Below are positions 9,913-18,098 of a stretch of 64,000 bases of DNA, piece by piece (position 1 is the stretch's first letter; each line of letters starts with the position of its first letter). The notes beneath the pieces are model-generated. The model searched no databases, was not told the origin of the DNA, and saw only the letters and a list, made by a program, of their open reading frames with translations. Origin of the DNA: JAWKTM01 sp041399085 (GTDB lineage Bacteria; Planctomycetota; Planctomycetia; Pirellulales; Pirellulaceae); contig JAWKTM010000011.1 of NCBI GenBank assembly GCA_041399085.1, positions 1 through 64,000 of the forward strand. The letters are read 5' to 3'. Position numbers and translations under genes: made by a program.

Positions 9913-11124
9913 GCGGTTTGCGATTGGCCGTCGTGAGTCGCCGATTCTGCCGCACGCGGACGAACCGGAATTGTGGCTAGGCGATTTGTTGGCGCCATGC
10001 GCGAACTAGGAGCTCGGCCGACCGTCGTGACGGCTCAGTGGAAATCGAACTGGCCGACACAAGCCGTGTATCGCGAAGTGCCGTTGGTTCGCGTGCCGCA
10101 TACTTCGCCAGGCGGCTGGGGCACGTTGTTGTATATGCGGCGGTTGGCACGCTGGCTGCGCGAGCACCGCGATCAGTTCGACGCGGTGCTAGTTTCGCGG
10201 CTGAGGCTGGATGCTTACGCCGCAATCGGAGCGTTGGGCAGTAGCGGATTGCCGATTGTCGTGCGAGCGGAAGGCGCGGGCGAAATGGGCGACGCCGCTT
10301 GGCTGGGCAGCTCGACCTTTGGTGGCCGGATTCGGCGCCGCGTGTTTGCGGCTTCCGCGATTGCCGTGGGCAGCGACGTCGTGCGAAACGAACTATTAGA
10401 GCTCGGGGCGCCCGAGTCGCGGGTCCGTTGCTTGCCGGCCGGCGCCGCGCCGCCCAACCACTCCTGGTATGCGCCGAACGAGACGGAGGCTCATGATGCG
10501 TCGGCCGTCCGTCGCAATCGCAAACAGGCGGCTCGCCAGTCCGTCAGCGAAGCGTGTTCGGATTTGCTGACGAATCACGATGACCCCGTGTTCTTGTACG
10601 TGGGGCGATTGCATCGGGCAAACAATCTGACGACGTTGTTGCGAGCTTGGCAGCACGTGGCCCAGCGTTGGCCGCGAGCGTGGCTGTGGTTCGTGGGCGA
10701 CGGCCCCGAACGCAGCATGCTGTTCCAGCGAGTTAAGGAAGCGGGCTTGCGTCAGCAGACGTTCATGCCGGGTTCGTTCGACGACGTGGATGATTTCTTT
10801 GAAGCAGCCGACGTGCTGCTGTGTCCGGCGCGAGCCGCCGACGCGTCGCCCACGATCCGCCGCGCGTTGGCCGCGGGATTGCCGATCTTGGCCAGTGACG
10901 TGGCCGGGCATCGCGAGTTGTTGTCCGACGGCGGTGGCGAGCTGGTTTCCACGCGCGACGCCGCGGCTTGGGCGGAAGCCATGTTGCGACTGGCGGACAA
11001 CGTCGCGCTGCGAGCCGATTACTCGGCGGCGGCTTGCATCGCGGCGTCCGAATTCACGCTCGATCGTTCGGCGGAGCAGCATTTGGCTTTGTTCGAGAGT
11101 CTGCTAAAGTCGCCGCTGCCATGA
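9909..11124 (+). CDS. Glycosyltransferase family 4/GT1-like, two frameshifts near the 5' end
   Basis: The true start is the ATG at 9909 that overlaps the hpt stop. The first frame gives MSGLRLAVVSRRF and then stops at 9980. The expected continuation (WPHADEPELWLGDLLAAMRELG) is spread over three frames, so one G is missing near 9949 (TTCTG-CCG) and one base near 9992 (GCG-CC). From 9997 on the frame is uninterrupted. It contains the C-terminal Rossmann half of GT1-type enzymes: VGRLHRANNLTTLLRAW, FVGDGPER, then a donor-site stretch ending in GLPILASDVAGHREL. The repaired length is about 405 residues. It probably adds a sugar to a cell-surface glycan or lipid; donor and acceptor are unknown. 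The stop overlaps the next glycosyltransferase by ATGA. Confidence 0.8.
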
Positions 11125-12236
11125 AACGGATTCTGCAAATCATCCCGACGCTCGACAATGGCGGCGCCGAAAAGCAGCTTTGCTTGTTGGCCGCCGGGTT
11201 GCCGCGCAACGAATTCGAGACGCATGTCTGCGTGCTCACGCGAACCGGTCCGCGCGAAGCCGATCTGCGCAACGCCGACGTGCCCGTGTCGTTCATCAAC
11301 AAGTCGTGGAAGATCGATCCGGGCGCGTATTGGCGACTGAAGCGCGAGATCACTCGGCTCCAACCCGACTTGGTTCACACGTGGATTTTCGCGGCCAACA
11401 GCTACGGTCGTCAGGCGGCGTTGGCGGCCGGAGTTCCTCGGATCGTGGCGGGCGAGCGGTGCGTGGATCGCTGGAAGGCCGGTTATGAGTTCGCCATCGA
11501 CAGGCATCTCGCCAAGCGAACGGATCGGATCGCCACGAACAGCTCGGGCGTCGTCGACTTCTACACGCAACATGGCTTGCCGGCCGAGAAGTTCGTCGTG
11601 ATTCCGAACGGGATCGAACAGCGACCGCCGGCCGAACCCGTGAGCCGCGAAGCGTTGCTGGCCGAGTTGGATTTGCCCGCCGACGCGCGGCTGATTGGCG
11701 CGGTCGGGCGTCTTTGGCCGCAGAAGCGATACAAAGATCTGATTTGGGCCAGCGAGTTGCTGCGCGTCGTGCGCGACGACACCTTTACACTGATTATTGG
11801 CGACGGCCCGCAGCATTGGCGGCTGCAGCGTTATGTCGATCAAGTCGGCTCGCACGGTCGTGTGTTCTTCCTCGGCCAGCGGAATGATGTGGCTCGGTTG
11901 TTGCCGCACTTCGACGTGTTCTGTTTGACCAGCGGATACGAAGGTCAATCGAACGCCCTGATGGAAGCGATGTTGGCTGGCGTGCCCGCGGTCGCCAGCG
12001 ACATTCCGGGCAATCGCGATCTTGTCGTGCCAGAGGAGACAGGATTCCTCGTCCCGCTGGGCGATCGAGCGTTGTTGGCTCGGCGAATCAATCAACTACT
12101 GAACGAACCTGAAACGGCGGCTCGAATGGGCGAGGTGTCTCGGCGGCGGATGCTGGAGCACTTTACGGTTGGACGCATGGTCGAACGACATGCCGAGCTT
12201 TATCGCGAGTTAATCGACGGGCAGACGCCCGGTTAG
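11121..12236 (+). CDS. Glycosyltransferase family 4 protein
   Basis: The protein has 371 residues. The start MKRILQIIPTLDNGGAEKQL is the classic GT4 N-terminus with the G-G-A-E loop. The C-terminal donor domain includes GAVGRLWPQKRYKDLIWA, IGDGPQHWRLQ, FLGQRNDVARLLPHFDVFCL, then S-x-x-E-G-x-S-N-A-L-M-E-A (nt 11935-11970), which carries the usual catalytic/nucleotide-sugar E-x7-E pattern. The ATG at 11121 overlaps the upstream stop (ATGA), so hpt and the two glycosyltransferases appear translationally coupled. The role is probably exopolysaccharide or lipid glycosylation. The family is certain; the substrate is not deducible. Confidence 0.9.
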   Translation: MKRILQIIPTLDNGGAEKQLCLLAAGLPRNEFETHVCVLTRTGPREADLRNADVPVSFINKSWKIDPGAYWRLKREITRLQPDLVHTWIFAANSYGRQAALAAGVPRIVAGERCVDRWKAGYEFAIDRHLAKRTDRIATNSSGVVDFYTQHGLPAEKFVVIPNGIEQRPPAEPVSREALLAELDLPADARLIGAVGRLWPQKRYKDLIWASELLRVVRDDTFTLIIGDGPQHWRLQRYVDQVGSHGRVFFLGQRNDVARLLPHFDVFCLTSGYEGQSNALMEAMLAGVPAVASDIPGNRDLVVPEETGFLVPLGDRALLARRINQLLNEPETAARMGEVSRRRMLEHFTVGRMVERHAELYRELIDGQTPG

Positions 12237-12400
12237 CATCTCGGAAATAACGATTGCCCGTAGCTACGTTCGCCCGCAAGTGTGCTTGGTGTCCGCAAGT
12301 GTGACGGCTGCGCGCAGGTGTCCGTCGACCAACGGGGCGACCGCAGGCTTCCTGGTCTCAAGACCACGCAGTCGCTGGTCTCCCGACCACGCACGCTTTT

Positions 12401-12438
12401 GACCGCAGGTCTCCTGGCGTGCGAGGAGACCTGCGGTC
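12401..12438. repeat. Perfect 15-bp inverted repeat (hairpin) in repeat-rich spacer
   Basis: GACCGCAGGTCTCCT at 12401-12415 is exactly complementary to AGGAGACCTGCGGTC at 12424-12438, with an 8-nt loop. The surrounding 12237-12551 spacer has further partial copies of the words GCAGGTCTCC and GGAGACCTGC. A 19-base piece around 12460-12480 (GGGAGACCTGCGCCGAGC) recurs in inverse orientation near 56616-56635. There is no T-run, so it is not a canonical terminator. It lies just after the glycosyltransferase operon. Confidence 0.8.
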
Positions 12439-12551
12439 GGCGGTTTCGGCGAGGTCGGGAGACCTGCGCCGAGCCGCGAGTTTGGGAAACCTACCCCGAG
12501 CCGCGGCCAACCTTCGTAGCTCGATGCCTTCGCATGCTGAGGAAACTTGCC

Positions 12552-13187
12552 GTGATCACTTTCATCAAGCCAGCCGAAGATCGGATCATCGAGTACTTGA
12601 TTCGTCAGGCCGACGAGCCGTTTTCTTATCGCGAAGTCGGAGAGACACGCCAGGAACCGCCGCGTGGTTTCCAGTTCGACCATCATCGAGTGCGGCTGGG
12701 GCAAGGCGAAGACTGCTGGCGTCGAGCTTGCGAAGCGATCCGACGCTGGCAGATGTTTCCTCGCACGATGGCCGAAATCTGCTGGCCCGATCGGCCGATC
12801 GACGAAGGTACGATCGTGGGCGTGTTGTTTCGCGCCGGCCCGGTTTGGGCGCTCAGCCCCTGTCGCATTGTGTACACGCTGGACGACGAGACGCCCGACG
12901 GCCGCGAGTTCGGCTTCGCTTACGGAACGTTGCCCGATCACGTGGAATGCGGCGAAGAACGATTCGCCGTGGAATGGCGTCACGCGGATGACTCGGTGTG
13001 GTATGACCTCTCGGCCTTTTCGCGGCCGGCGCATTGGCTCACGCGCGTCGGCTATCCCTACGCTCGCTGGCAACAAGCTCGCTTCCGGCGGCTTTCGGGC
13101 GAAGCGATGCGCGAAGCGGCGGCGAACTCGGCGGACGACGAAGCTCGCTTGCGATTGGCACGTCACGCCACGGCATGCGATGCGTGA
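12552..13187 (+). CDS. DUF1990 family protein
   Basis: The protein has 211 residues from a GTG at 12552, preceded at 8 nt by AGGA (12540-12543); the ATG at 12534 has no such site. Recognisable DUF1990 segments are SYREVGETR, FDHHRVRLGQG, RRWQMFPRTMAEICWPDRPI, GFAYGTLPDHVECGEERFAV and WYDLSAFSRPAHWLTRVGYPY. The family is of unknown function and is found as small stand-alone proteins in actinobacteria and planctomycetes. The upstream 85 codons of open frame (from 12282) consist of repeat-derived sequence and are probably not translated. No operon partner is evident; the next gene (uvrA) is convergent. Confidence 0.8.
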   Translation: MITFIKPAEDRIIEYLIRQADEPFSYREVGETRQEPPRGFQFDHHRVRLGQGEDCWRRACEAIRRWQMFPRTMAEICWPDRPIDEGTIVGVLFRAGPVWALSPCRIVYTLDDETPDGREFGFAYGTLPDHVECGEERFAVEWRHADDSVWYDLSAFSRPAHWLTRVGYPYARWQQARFRRLSGEAMREAAANSADDEARLRLARHATACDA

Positions 13188-13233
13188 CGAGCCGAGTCCC
13201 GCGCTCACTCGTTGACGCGACCTCTTTCCCGAT

Positions 13234-16086
13234 TCAATCGGACAAGACATCCCGCAAATACTTGCCGGTCACGGATTCCTTGCACCGAGCGATGTGTTCC
13301 GGCGTTCCTTGCACCACGACTTGCCCGCCAGCTTCGGCCGCGCCAGGTCCTAGGTCAACGATGTAGTCGGCGGCTCGCATCAATTGCACATTGTGCTCGA
13401 CCACGATCAGCGAATGGCCGACGTTCAGCAACGCGTCGAAGCAATCCAGCAACTGCACGACATCGGCGAAATGCAGGCCCGTCGTCGGTTCGTCCAGAAT
13501 GAAAAGCGTCCGGTTTCGCTTGGCGTCGGACAGATAAGCCGCCAGCTTCAATCGCTGCGCTTCACCGGCCGAGAGCGTGTTGGCCGGTTGTCCAAGTCGC
13601 AAATAGTCGAGCCCCACGTCCAACAGTCGCTTCAGCCGAGCTTGCACTTTGGGCTGACCGCGGAAAAACGAAAACGCCTCGCGGACGGTCATCTCCAACA
13701 CATCGGCGATGCTCAGCCCGCGATACTTAACGTCCAGAATCTCCTTGCGATATCGCCGTCCGCCGCACTGACCGCACTTCATGTAGACGTCGGCAAGAAA
13801 CTGCATGTCGATCTCGATGTAGCCATCGCCTTGGCAAACATTGCAGCGGCCGCCATCGACGTTGAAGCTGAAGTGACTCGGTTTGTAGTTATGCGTGCGA
13901 GCTTCCAACGTATCCGCGAACACGGCGCGAATCGGATCAAACGCCTTGATATAAGTCACCGGATTGGATCGGGGCGAACGTCCGATCGGGCTTTGGTCGA
14001 TCATCACCACCTCGTCGATCTGCCCGTCGCCGACGATCTCGTCAAACGGCGCGGGAGCTTCGGCGTCTTGGCGTTTTCGTTGGCAGATCGCGGGGTACAG
14101 CGTGTCTTGAATCAGCGTGCTCTTTCCCGCGCCACTGACGCCGGTCACCAGGCAAAGCACGCCCAGCGGAAACTCGACGGTGACGTTTTGCAAGTTGTTG
14201 CCGCGAGCGCCCGAGAGCCGCAGCCAGCCGTGATCCGGCCGACGCCGCGAGGCAGGCAACGCCACTCCGCGGCGGCCGGCGAGAAAATCGCCCGTGACGC
14301 TTCCTTCCGCCGTCGTGATTCCATCCGGTAATCCCTCGTAAACCACGCGGCCTCCGTTTTGTCCAGCGCCCGGTCCGATCTCGATCAGACGATCCGCCGA
14401 GCGAATGAACGCCTCTTCGTGCTCGACCACGACGACCGTATTGCCGCGATCGCGCAGCCGCTCGACAACCGACACCAGCCGGCTCACGTCGCTCGGATGC
14501 AAACCGACCGACGGTTCGTCCAGCACATACAGCATCTGGACCAAGCTCGAGCCGAGCGCCGTGGTGAGCGACACGCGCTGCGCTTCGCCGCCGCTCAAAG
14601 TTCGCAGCGTCCGGTCCAGCGTGAGATAGTCGAGCCCGACCGATTGCAGATAACGGAGCCGCGCGCCAACTTGCTCGATCATCACGCGGCCGATCGCGCG
14701 TTGATCGTCGGTCAGCGAAAGCGATTCGAGCCACTCGCGGGCCGTGGCCACCTTCATGCGGCAGACATCGGCGATGTTGCGATCGCCCACGCGCGTCGCC
14801 AAAGCGGCCGGCTTCAGCCGCGCTCCGTCGCATACCGGGCAGAGCCGATAGCTGCGCCAGCGACTGAGGAACACGCGCAGATGCATCTTGTATTTGCGTC
14901 GCTCGAGCCACGCCATGAATCCCTGCAAGCCGCCGAAATCACGTTCGGGAACGCCCTCGCGAATCAGCCGCACTTGTTCATCCGACAACTCGGAGAACGG
15001 CACGTCGACTGGGATTTTATAGTCAGGCGCGAGGGCCAACAGTTCGTCTAGCTCGTGGGAATAGGCGGGCGTGGTCCACGGCGCGATCGCGCCACCAGCC
15101 AGCGACTTCGTACGGTCGGGCACGATCAGATTCATGTCCATGTCGACGACGTTGCCGAAACCTTCGCACGTCGGACAAGCGCCCAGCGGACTGTTGAAGC
15201 TGAACAGGCGCGGATCGGGCTCGGGCAAATCCAGTTCGCATGATTCACAACGCCGCCGATTGCTGAATCGCAACATTCGCCACGGGCGGTCGTCGATCTC
15301 ATGTGTGTCGGCCGAAACGGGGGCCTCCGTCACCACAGAATCGCCCGCGGCTTCGACGAACACCACGATGCGCCCGCCGCCACGGTTCATCGCCGTTTCC
15401 ACCGAATCGCGCAGCCGCTGATCGGCAACCTTGCCGGCGGCCAAGCGATCCAGCACCACATACAGAGTCCGCTGCGCGTCGCCTTTTCCAGCCGACTCAG
15501 GTTCGGCCAGCGAATCGGTGCTGAGATTCCGCGTGCGTCCGTCCCAGACAATCCGCACAAAGCCCTCTTCGCGCAGCCCGGCCACCGTCTCTTCCAGCGA
15601 CTCGTCGCTTGCCACGGTGCGAGGAAACGCCAACATGAATCGCGAGCCCTCAGGCAACTCCTGCAACTGGCCAGCAACCGTTTGCGGCGAATCGCGTCGA
15701 ATCTCTTGGCCGCATCCTGGACAGAATGTTTGTCCGACCTTGGCGAACAACAACCTCAAGTAGTCAGCGATCTCGGCGGCCGTGGCGACCGTCGCGCGGT
15801 TGCCTCGCGTGTTGTTTTGTCGAGTCACGGCGACGGCGGGCGGGATGCCATCGATCCGTTCCGCGGCGGGTTTCTCCAACCGTTCGAGAAACTGCCGCGT
15901 GTAAGCCGAGAAACTTTCGATATAGCGACGTTGGCCTTCGGCGTACAAAGTATCCAGCGCCAAACTCGACTTGCCGCTGCCGCTGACCCCGCAAAATACG
16001 ACCAGCTTGCGATGCGGAATATCCAAATCGACGTGTCGAAGGTTGTGAACCTCGACGCCGCGAAGCTGTATCGCCCGAGCAGTCAA
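13234..16086 (-). CDS. uvrA: Excinuclease ABC subunit A (UvrA), divergent paralogue
   Basis: The protein has 950 residues. Two ABC ATPase halves are complete: Walker A GVSGSGKS at 33-40 and GVSGAGKS near 649-656, with signatures LSGGEAQR near 498-505 and LSAGEAQR near 839-846. Zinc-binding CxxC pairs occur near 280/304 and 748/771, and the UvrB-binding and insertion regions between them are present, so this is not the short UvrA2 type. It would act in the damage-recognition step of nucleotide excision repair. Two oddities suggest a divergent paralogue: RQNNTRGNRATVATAAEI replaces the usual QKTTSxNPRSTVGTVTEI segment, and the second signature has Ala in place of the first Gly. It is convergent with DUF1990 and divergent from the response regulator. 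Confidence 0.92.
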   Translation of the reverse strand: MTARAIQLRGVEVHNLRHVDLDIPHRKLVVFCGVSGSGKSSLALDTLYAEGQRRYIESFSAYTRQFLERLEKPAAERIDGIPPAVAVTRQNNTRGNRATVATAAEIADYLRLLFAKVGQTFCPGCGQEIRRDSPQTVAGQLQELPEGSRFMLAFPRTVASDESLEETVAGLREEGFVRIVWDGRTRNLSTDSLAEPESAGKGDAQRTLYVVLDRLAAGKVADQRLRDSVETAMNRGGGRIVVFVEAAGDSVVTEAPVSADTHEIDDRPWRMLRFSNRRRCESCELDLPEPDPRLFSFNSPLGACPTCEGFGNVVDMDMNLIVPDRTKSLAGGAIAPWTTPAYSHELDELLALAPDYKIPVDVPFSELSDEQVRLIREGVPERDFGGLQGFMAWLERRKYKMHLRVFLSRWRSYRLCPVCDGARLKPAALATRVGDRNIADVCRMKVATAREWLESLSLTDDQRAIGRVMIEQVGARLRYLQSVGLDYLTLDRTLRTLSGGEAQRVSLTTALGSSLVQMLYVLDEPSVGLHPSDVSRLVSVVERLRDRGNTVVVVEHEEAFIRSADRLIEIGPGAGQNGGRVVYEGLPDGITTAEGSVTGDFLAGRRGVALPASRRRPDHGWLRLSGARGNNLQNVTVEFPLGVLCLVTGVSGAGKSTLIQDTLYPAICQRKRQDAEAPAPFDEIVGDGQIDEVVMIDQSPIGRSPRSNPVTYIKAFDPIRAVFADTLEARTHNYKPSHFSFNVDGGRCNVCQGDGYIEIDMQFLADVYMKCGQCGGRRYRKEILDVKYRGLSIADVLEMTVREAFSFFRGQPKVQARLKRLLDVGLDYLRLGQPANTLSAGEAQRLKLAAYLSDAKRNRTLFILDEPTTGLHFADVVQLLDCFDALLNVGHSLIVVEHNVQLMRAADYIVDLGPGAAEAGGQVVVQGTPEHIARCKESVTGKYLRDVLSD

Positions 16087-16198
16087 GCGTGTGTCCTAAC
16101 AAGACGAAAGGGGCCAACGCAAACGGGCCATCGTACTCAGCCCGCCACGCACCGGCCAGTTGCCGAGGTCGCCGCGCCGCCAGCCGCCTTGCCGCAAA

Positions 16199-16227
16199 TT
16201 GACGCCGCCAGGATATTGCACGATAAA
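16199..16227 (+). promoter_or_regulatory. Possible sigma70-type promoter for the response regulator
   Basis: TTGACG at 16199-16204 and GATAAA at 16222-16227 are separated by 17 bases, about 40 bases before the ATG of the response regulator. The match is 5/6 and 4/6 to the consensus. It is a candidate only; planctomycete promoter consensus may differ. Confidence 0.35.
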
Positions 16228-16267
16228 GGAACGCGGGACAGAGTCATGCCGCATACGGACCCGAGAT

Positions 16268-16672
16268 ATGTCAGAAACACCCGCGAAACTGTTGGTCGTC
16301 GAAGACAGCGCAACCGACGCCGAAGTGCTCTCCTACTATCTCCGCAAAAGCCGCCGCGGTTTCGAGGTGCAGTTGGTTCGCGACGGGAACGCCGCGCTGG
16401 AAACCTTGCGTGATGAATCGCCGGAACAACGTCCCAAGCTGGTGCTGCTGGACCTGAATCTGCCCAAGCTCGGCGGGTTTGAAGTGCTGCGAGCGATCAA
16501 GACCGACCCGCGGCTGAGCGAACTGCCCGTCGTGATTCTGACGGCTTCGGTTCTCGAAGAAGACTTGGAACGAGCAAACCATCTGCAAGCCGACGCTTAC
16601 CTGAGCAAACCGTTCGACGCGGCCGGTTTTCAGGAAGTGGTCGAAACCGTCGAACGGCTCGCCTCGGCCTAA
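16268..16672 (+). CDS. Single-domain response regulator (Rcp1-like CheY family)
   Basis: The protein has 134 residues and is a receiver domain only. The acidic pair E12-D13, the phospho-acceptor D62 (VLLDLNLPKLGG), T92 (VILTAS) and K114 (LSKPF) are all present, so it should be phosphorylatable. The internal wording (DSATDAEVLSYYLRKS, RPKLVLLDLNLPKLGGFEVL) is the Rcp1/phytochrome-type group that accepts phosphate from hybrid or bacteriophytochrome kinases. There is no output domain and no kinase gene nearby, so the partner lies elsewhere. The ATG at 16268 begins the conserved domain; the longer frame from 16160 is not family-like. Confidence 0.9.
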   Translation: MSETPAKLLVVEDSATDAEVLSYYLRKSRRGFEVQLVRDGNAALETLRDESPEQRPKLVLLDLNLPKLGGFEVLRAIKTDPRLSELPVVILTASVLEEDLERANHLQADAYLSKPFDAAGFQEVVETVERLASA

Positions 16673-16676
16673 AACC

Positions 16677-17228
16677 TCAAACGACGCGCGTCGCCAGCGT
16701 GTCCTGAATTGCGGCGGCGATCGTTTCCGGCGACGACATGCGGCCGCGACCCAATCGTCGGCAACTCAGCCAACCTTCGTCGGGGCCGATCATGCGCACG
16801 CCGTCTTGCTCCAACTGGCGCACGTTGCGTTGCATGGCCGGCTTCTCCCACATCTCGCAATTCATCGCGGGCGCGAACAGCACGGGCCCCGTAAAGCACA
16901 GATACAACGTGCTGAGTAGATCGTCGGCCAAACCTTGAGCCGCGTGAGCCAAAAAGTCCGCCGTGGCGGGCGCGACACACAGCAACTCGGCCCGCTGCGC
17001 CAGTTCGATATGAGCCCCCAGCGGATGCCGCGCGCCGTCGAACACATGTCGAGCCACGGGACGGCCGGTCAGCGCGGCAAAGGTCGCCGCGCCGATGAAT
17101 TGTTCGGCGGCCGAAGTCATTACGACCTGTACGCCAGCGCCGGCTTGTACCAATTGGCTGACCAACGCGGCCGACTTATAAGCCGCCACGCCGCCCGTCA
17201 CGCCAATCAGCACTTCGCGCCCGTTCAT
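16677..17228 (-). CDS. coaC: Phosphopantothenoylcysteine decarboxylase (stand-alone CoaC flavoprotein)
   Basis: FMN-dependent decarboxylase in coenzyme A synthesis. All key residues are visible in the 183-residue protein: catalytic H73 in GAHIEL, PAMN at 120-123 followed by M-W, the substrate-clamp Cys156 in the GWLSCRRLGRGRM stretch. It ends right after the decarboxylase domain, so the CoaB synthetase half usually fused in bacteria is missing and no coaB gene is seen in the window. The ATG overlaps the rpoZ stop (ATGA), making it the last gene of the aroF-tpiA-secG-yicC-gmk-rpoZ-coaC run. Confidence 0.9.
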   Translation of the reverse strand: MNGREVLIGVTGGVAAYKSAALVSQLVQAGAGVQVVMTSAAEQFIGAATFAALTGRPVARHVFDGARHPLGAHIELAQRAELLCVAPATADFLAHAAQGLADDLLSTLYLCFTGPVLFAPAMNCEMWEKPAMQRNVRQLEQDGVRMIGPDEGWLSCRRLGRGRMSSPETIAAAIQDTLATRVV

Positions 17229-17482
17229 AGGTCGAAATCAAGCTCGACGGATTCGCCGCTGTGGCTGTCGCCCGTGATGCGAACTTCATTGGACGTGTCG
17301 AGGAAGATCTTATCCTGCAAAATCTCTTGGATCACGATCTGCATCTTGTCGTGCGCCGGCACGTCCACCAACGCCCGACTGCCTTGATTCAATTGCACCA
17401 GGCGTTTCTGCATCAATGTGCTCAACTTGAACCGACCGCCAACTTTGTTGACGATTTCTTCGTTCTTGAGTTCCTCAAGCAT
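17225..17482 (-). CDS. rpoZ: RNA polymerase omega subunit
   Basis: The protein has 85 residues and starts at MLEELKNEEIVNKVGGRFKL (17482). This start overlaps the gmk stop by 8 bases. The motif V-N-K-V-G-G-R-F-K-L-S-T-L-M-Q-K-R is the conserved N-terminal helix of omega that clamps the beta-prime subunit. The frame is open further upstream to 17743, but that part is antisense-like to family expectations and lies inside gmk. The gmk-rpoZ order is conserved in many bacteria, which supports the call. Confidence 0.88.
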   Translation of the reverse strand: MLEELKNEEIVNKVGGRFKLSTLMQKRLVQLNQGSRALVDVPAHDKMQIVIQEILQDKIFLDTSNEVRITGDSHSGESVELDFDL

Positions 17483-18098
17483 GCGTTTGGGCTCCGTTTC
17501 GGATGAGAATTTCGCAAATCTCGCGGACGGCTCGGTCCACGGTATCGTTAATGACTTGGTATTGATAACGGTCAAGGCACGCCATCTCGTGCTTGGCAAC
17601 TTCCAGGCGACGTTCCAGCGACGCCGCGGACTCGGTGCCTCGTCCACGCAGGCGGCGTTCCAGCTCCTCGGCCGAACCAGGATGCACGAAGATCGTGATC
17701 GCATCCGGCATTTGTTCGACCACGGCCGCCATGCCTTGTACATCGATTTCTAAAACTACCCACTTTCCCGCTTGCAAGCCAGCGGTCACGGCACAGCGTG
17801 GCGTCCCGTACCAGTTGCCTTGGCCGAAAACCTCTTTGCACTCCAGAAAACCGCCCTCGGCCCTGCGCCGAGCGAACTCCTCGTGCGAAAGAAAGAAGTA
17901 TTCCACGCCGTCTTGTTCGCCCGGTCGAGGCGCTCGCGTCGTGGCGGAGACACTCAACTCGATCGGCGCCGGACACTCGTCCAGCAAGCGGCGCACGACG
18001 GTCGACTTTCCTGCCCCCGATGGGCCGGAAATAATCACAAGCTTTCCGGGTCGCGTGCCGGCCGTCGTTTCCATTTTCGCTCCCAACGACCGCCTCAT
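17475..18098 (-). CDS. gmk: Guanylate kinase
   Basis: Converts GMP to GDP with ATP in the cytosol. The 207-residue protein has the P-loop GPSGAGKST at 25-33, the GMP-binding stretch SVSATTRAPRPGEQDGVEYF, and the lid region with RLRGRGTES. Length is normal. The start at 18098 overlaps the yicC stop by four bases (ATGA); an internal Met9 is also possible. Its position between yicC and rpoZ is the standard bacterial arrangement. Confidence 0.95.
   Translation of the reverse strand: MRRSLGAKMETTAGTRPGKLVIISGPSGAGKSTVVRRLLDECPAPIELSVSATTRAPRPGEQDGVEYFFLSHEEFARRRAEGGFLECKEVFGQGNWYGTPRCAVTAGLQAGKWVVLEIDVQGMAAVVEQMPDAITIFVHPGSAEELERRLRGRGTESAASLERRLEVAKHEMACLDRYQYQVINDTVDRAVREICEILIRNGAQTHA

Noticed and set aside
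9973..11124. GTG at 9973 as start of the first glycosyltransferase
   Set aside because: The family N-terminus begins at ATG 9909 and is only hidden by two single-base indels; the GTG frame lacks the first Rossmann strand.
12282..12551. N-terminal extension of the DUF1990 protein
   Set aside because: The extension translates repeat DNA with a perfect hairpin; the GTG at 12552 has a proper ribosome site and matches the domain start.
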